From the NCBI GenBank assembly GCA_945957225.1, contig CAMFKK010000137.1, positions 1 to 6,678 on the forward strand: 6,678 nt of DNA. Direction: 5' to 3'. A program made the translations under genes and the position numbers. The DNA is from an uncultured Sphingobacteriia bacterium (lineage in GTDB: Bacteria > Bacteroidota > Bacteroidia > Chitinophagales > Chitinophagaceae). Below the pieces are notes generated by a model, which was given only the letters and a program-made list of their open reading frames with translations, made no database searches and was not told where the DNA came from. Below are positions 5,214 to 6,678 of this stretch, one piece after another. The number at the start of each line of letters is the position of its first letter. The first letter of the stretch is position 1.

Positions 5214-6678
5214 ATGGCAAACTATACAAATATGGATCTACTTCATTTTTTACTATTTGAAGTACATCCTGTTCAAGATCTTTTCAAATATGAAAGATAT
5301 GCCCATCTTGATGCAGAACAAGCTTGGATGATTGTGGAATCAGCAAAATTATTGGCAGATCAAGAAATGTTTCCCTATTTAAAAATTATGGACGAAAGTC
5401 CAGCTAAATATGATGGTAACGGAGCGGTGTTAACCCACCCACAAATAAAAAAAATTATACAACTAGCTGCAGATCAAAGTTGGATAGGAGGTGCCGCAAA
5501 ATTTGAACACGGAGGCATGCAATTACCAGAAATGATATTTAATGCAGGACAACATATATTTCAGGCTGCTAATAATAGTGTTCAAGGTTATCTAGGCCTT
5601 TCTACTGGTTCTGCAGACCTTATCACCAGTTTTGGAAGTCCTGAACAAATTGCTACCTATGTACCCAAAATTTATAAAGGAGAATGGCAGGGTACAATGG
5701 CACTAACAGAACCTCAAGCGGGCAGTTCCCTATCAGATATTACAACATGTGCCAAACCAATTAACCAGGAATACTATCATATAAAAGGCCAAAAAATATT
5801 CATATCAGGAGGTCAACATGAGGCCGCAGATAATTTTATACACCTCACACTTGCCAGAATTGAAGGCGCTCCTCCAGGAGTAAAAGGAATCTCACTTTTT
5901 ATTATTCCAAAATACAGACCAGAATTAGATGGAAGCCTAGTATATAATGATGTCTTTTGTGCTGGAGATTTTCAAAAAATGGGACAAAAGGGATACGCCA
6001 CAACGCATCTTAGCTTTGGGGACAATGATAATTGTAGAGGCTACCTAGTAGGAGAACCCCATCAAGGACTTAAATATATGTTCCAAATGATGAATGGCGC
6101 AAGAATTAGCGTAGGTCAATGTGCAGCATCTGTTGCTATGGCTGCTTATCAAGCATCCTTACAATACTGTAAAGAGCGGCCACAAGGAAGAGTTCCAAGT
6201 GAAAAAGATCCATTAAAGTCACCTACCCTCATAATTCATCATGCTGATGTACAAAGAATGTTATTGACACAAAAAGCTATTACAGAAGGGTCTCTATCAT
6301 TAGCAATGGAATGCAATCATTTATATGATATAGTACATGCCTCACAAGGAGAAGAAAAAACAAATGCCCTTTTAATTTTAGAAATTCTAACCCCTATTGT
6401 AAAAACCTATGCCTCAGAACAAGGAACACGTTCTGCAGCTTTAGCAATTCAAACACTATTGGGATATGGCTTTACAACTGATTTTCCAGTACAACAACTT
6501 TATCGTGATTTAAAAATCATGTCACTTTATGAAGGGACTACAGGCATACACTCCTTAGATCTGTTGGGTAGAAAAGCTACAATGCAAAATGGAAAAGCTT
6601 TGCTACTATTACTCACAGAAATACAAAAGACAATTGCCCTATCTAGTCCATATCCTGATTTAAAACCATATGGAATTC
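5214..6678 (+). CDS. Acyl-CoA dehydrogenase, FadE/AidB-like large form (3'-truncated by window end)
   Basis: An open frame runs from ATG 5214 to the window edge without a stop, giving 488 residues of a flavoprotein that would oxidise acyl-CoA to trans-2-enoyl-CoA with FAD and pass electrons to an electron-transfer flavoprotein. Seen: an N-terminal helical part (1-155), first signature GTMALTEPQAGSSLSDI (160-176), a middle beta domain with KIFISGGQHE (194-203), NGARISVGQCA (294-304) at the start of the C-terminal helical domain, and YRDLKIMSLYEGTTGIHSLDLLGRK (430-454), quoted in part, whose Glu440 is at the usual catalytic-base position. The extended N-terminus and long C-terminal part fit the roughly 600-residue type with an extra C-terminal domain, so about 100 residues are probably missing beyond the window. 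The start follows the fusion gene stop by 9 bases, with an A-rich leader and no Shine-Dalgarno, so the two genes are very likely co-transcribed. Chain-length preference cannot be told. Confidence 0.93.
   Translation, partial: MANYTNMDLLHFLLFEVHPVQDLFKYERYAHLDAEQAWMIVESAKLLADQEMFPYLKIMDESPAKYDGNGAVLTHPQIKKIIQLAADQSWIGGAAKFEHGGMQLPEMIFNAGQHIFQAANNSVQGYLGLSTGSADLITSFGSPEQIATYVPKIYKGEWQGTMALTEPQAGSSLSDITTCAKPINQEYYHIKGQKIFISGGQHEAADNFIHLTLARIEGAPPGVKGISLFIIPKYRPELDGSLVYNDVFCAGDFQKMGQKGYATTHLSFGDNDNCRGYLVGEPHQGLKYMFQMMNGARISVGQCAASVAMAAYQASLQYCKERPQGRVPSEKDPLKSPTLIIHHADVQRMLLTQKAITEGSLSLAMECNHLYDIVHASQGEEKTNALLILEILTPIVKTYASEQGTRSAALAIQTLLGYGFTTDFPVQQLYRDLKIMSLYEGTTGIHSLDLLGRKATMQNGKALLLLLTEIQKTIALSSPYPDLKPYGI

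Overview
The window is AT-rich DNA (GC in the mid-30s percent by eye) that most likely comes from a member of the Bacteroidota. The grounds are protein style and start-site style. Most genes have no clear Shine-Dalgarno sequence. The priming sugar transferase has the LPLYEAE, LTGLWQV-like and PALFQKENV-like C-terminal wording I associate with Bacteroidota homologues. I cannot place it below phylum; Chitinophagia, Saprospiria, Cytophagia or Sphingobacteriia would all fit. No RNA genes, insertion sequences, CRISPR arrays or phage genes were seen.

Left part (1-2503), surface polysaccharide genes. After a 261-base stretch with no intact gene, but with a possible broken small-protein ORF on the minus strand, a hexapeptide-repeat acyltransferase (262-876, +) meets a two-gene minus-strand operon tail to tail with one base between the stops. 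That operon runs from a stand-alone receiver-domain response regulator (2503-2102) into a polyprenyl-phosphate sugar phosphotransferase (2095-878), with a 6-base gap. The transferase carries an N-terminal receiver-like domain that has lost its phosphorylatable Asp, and a cysteine-containing insert in its catalytic domain.

Middle (2504-2807), a 304-base divergent regulatory region. It holds several short palindromes, an 8-bp perfect hairpin and, on the minus strand, a possible 8-codon leader ORF with an unusually strong Shine-Dalgarno sequence just before the response regulator.

Right part (2808-6678), a plus-strand run of three genes: a GT-A family 2 glycosyltransferase, a 505-residue fusion of a zinc-free MDR oxidoreductase with a MaoC-type (R)-hydratase hotdog domain, and, 9 bases later, an acyl-CoA dehydrogenase that is cut off by the window edge. 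The last two form an acyl-CoA (C=C bond) chemistry module.

How they may work together: the acyltransferase, priming transferase and glycosyltransferase would build and decorate an undecaprenyl-linked exopolysaccharide or glycan. The intact receiver protein is placed to act on the first committed step, perhaps by binding the degenerate receiver domain of the transferase. The acyl-CoA genes look metabolic and may simply be neighbours of the polysaccharide genes. The most interesting items are the paired intact and degenerate receivers at the priming step, the cysteine insert in the transferase, the MDR-MaoC fusion beside an acyl-CoA dehydrogenase, and the possible leader-ORF switch.
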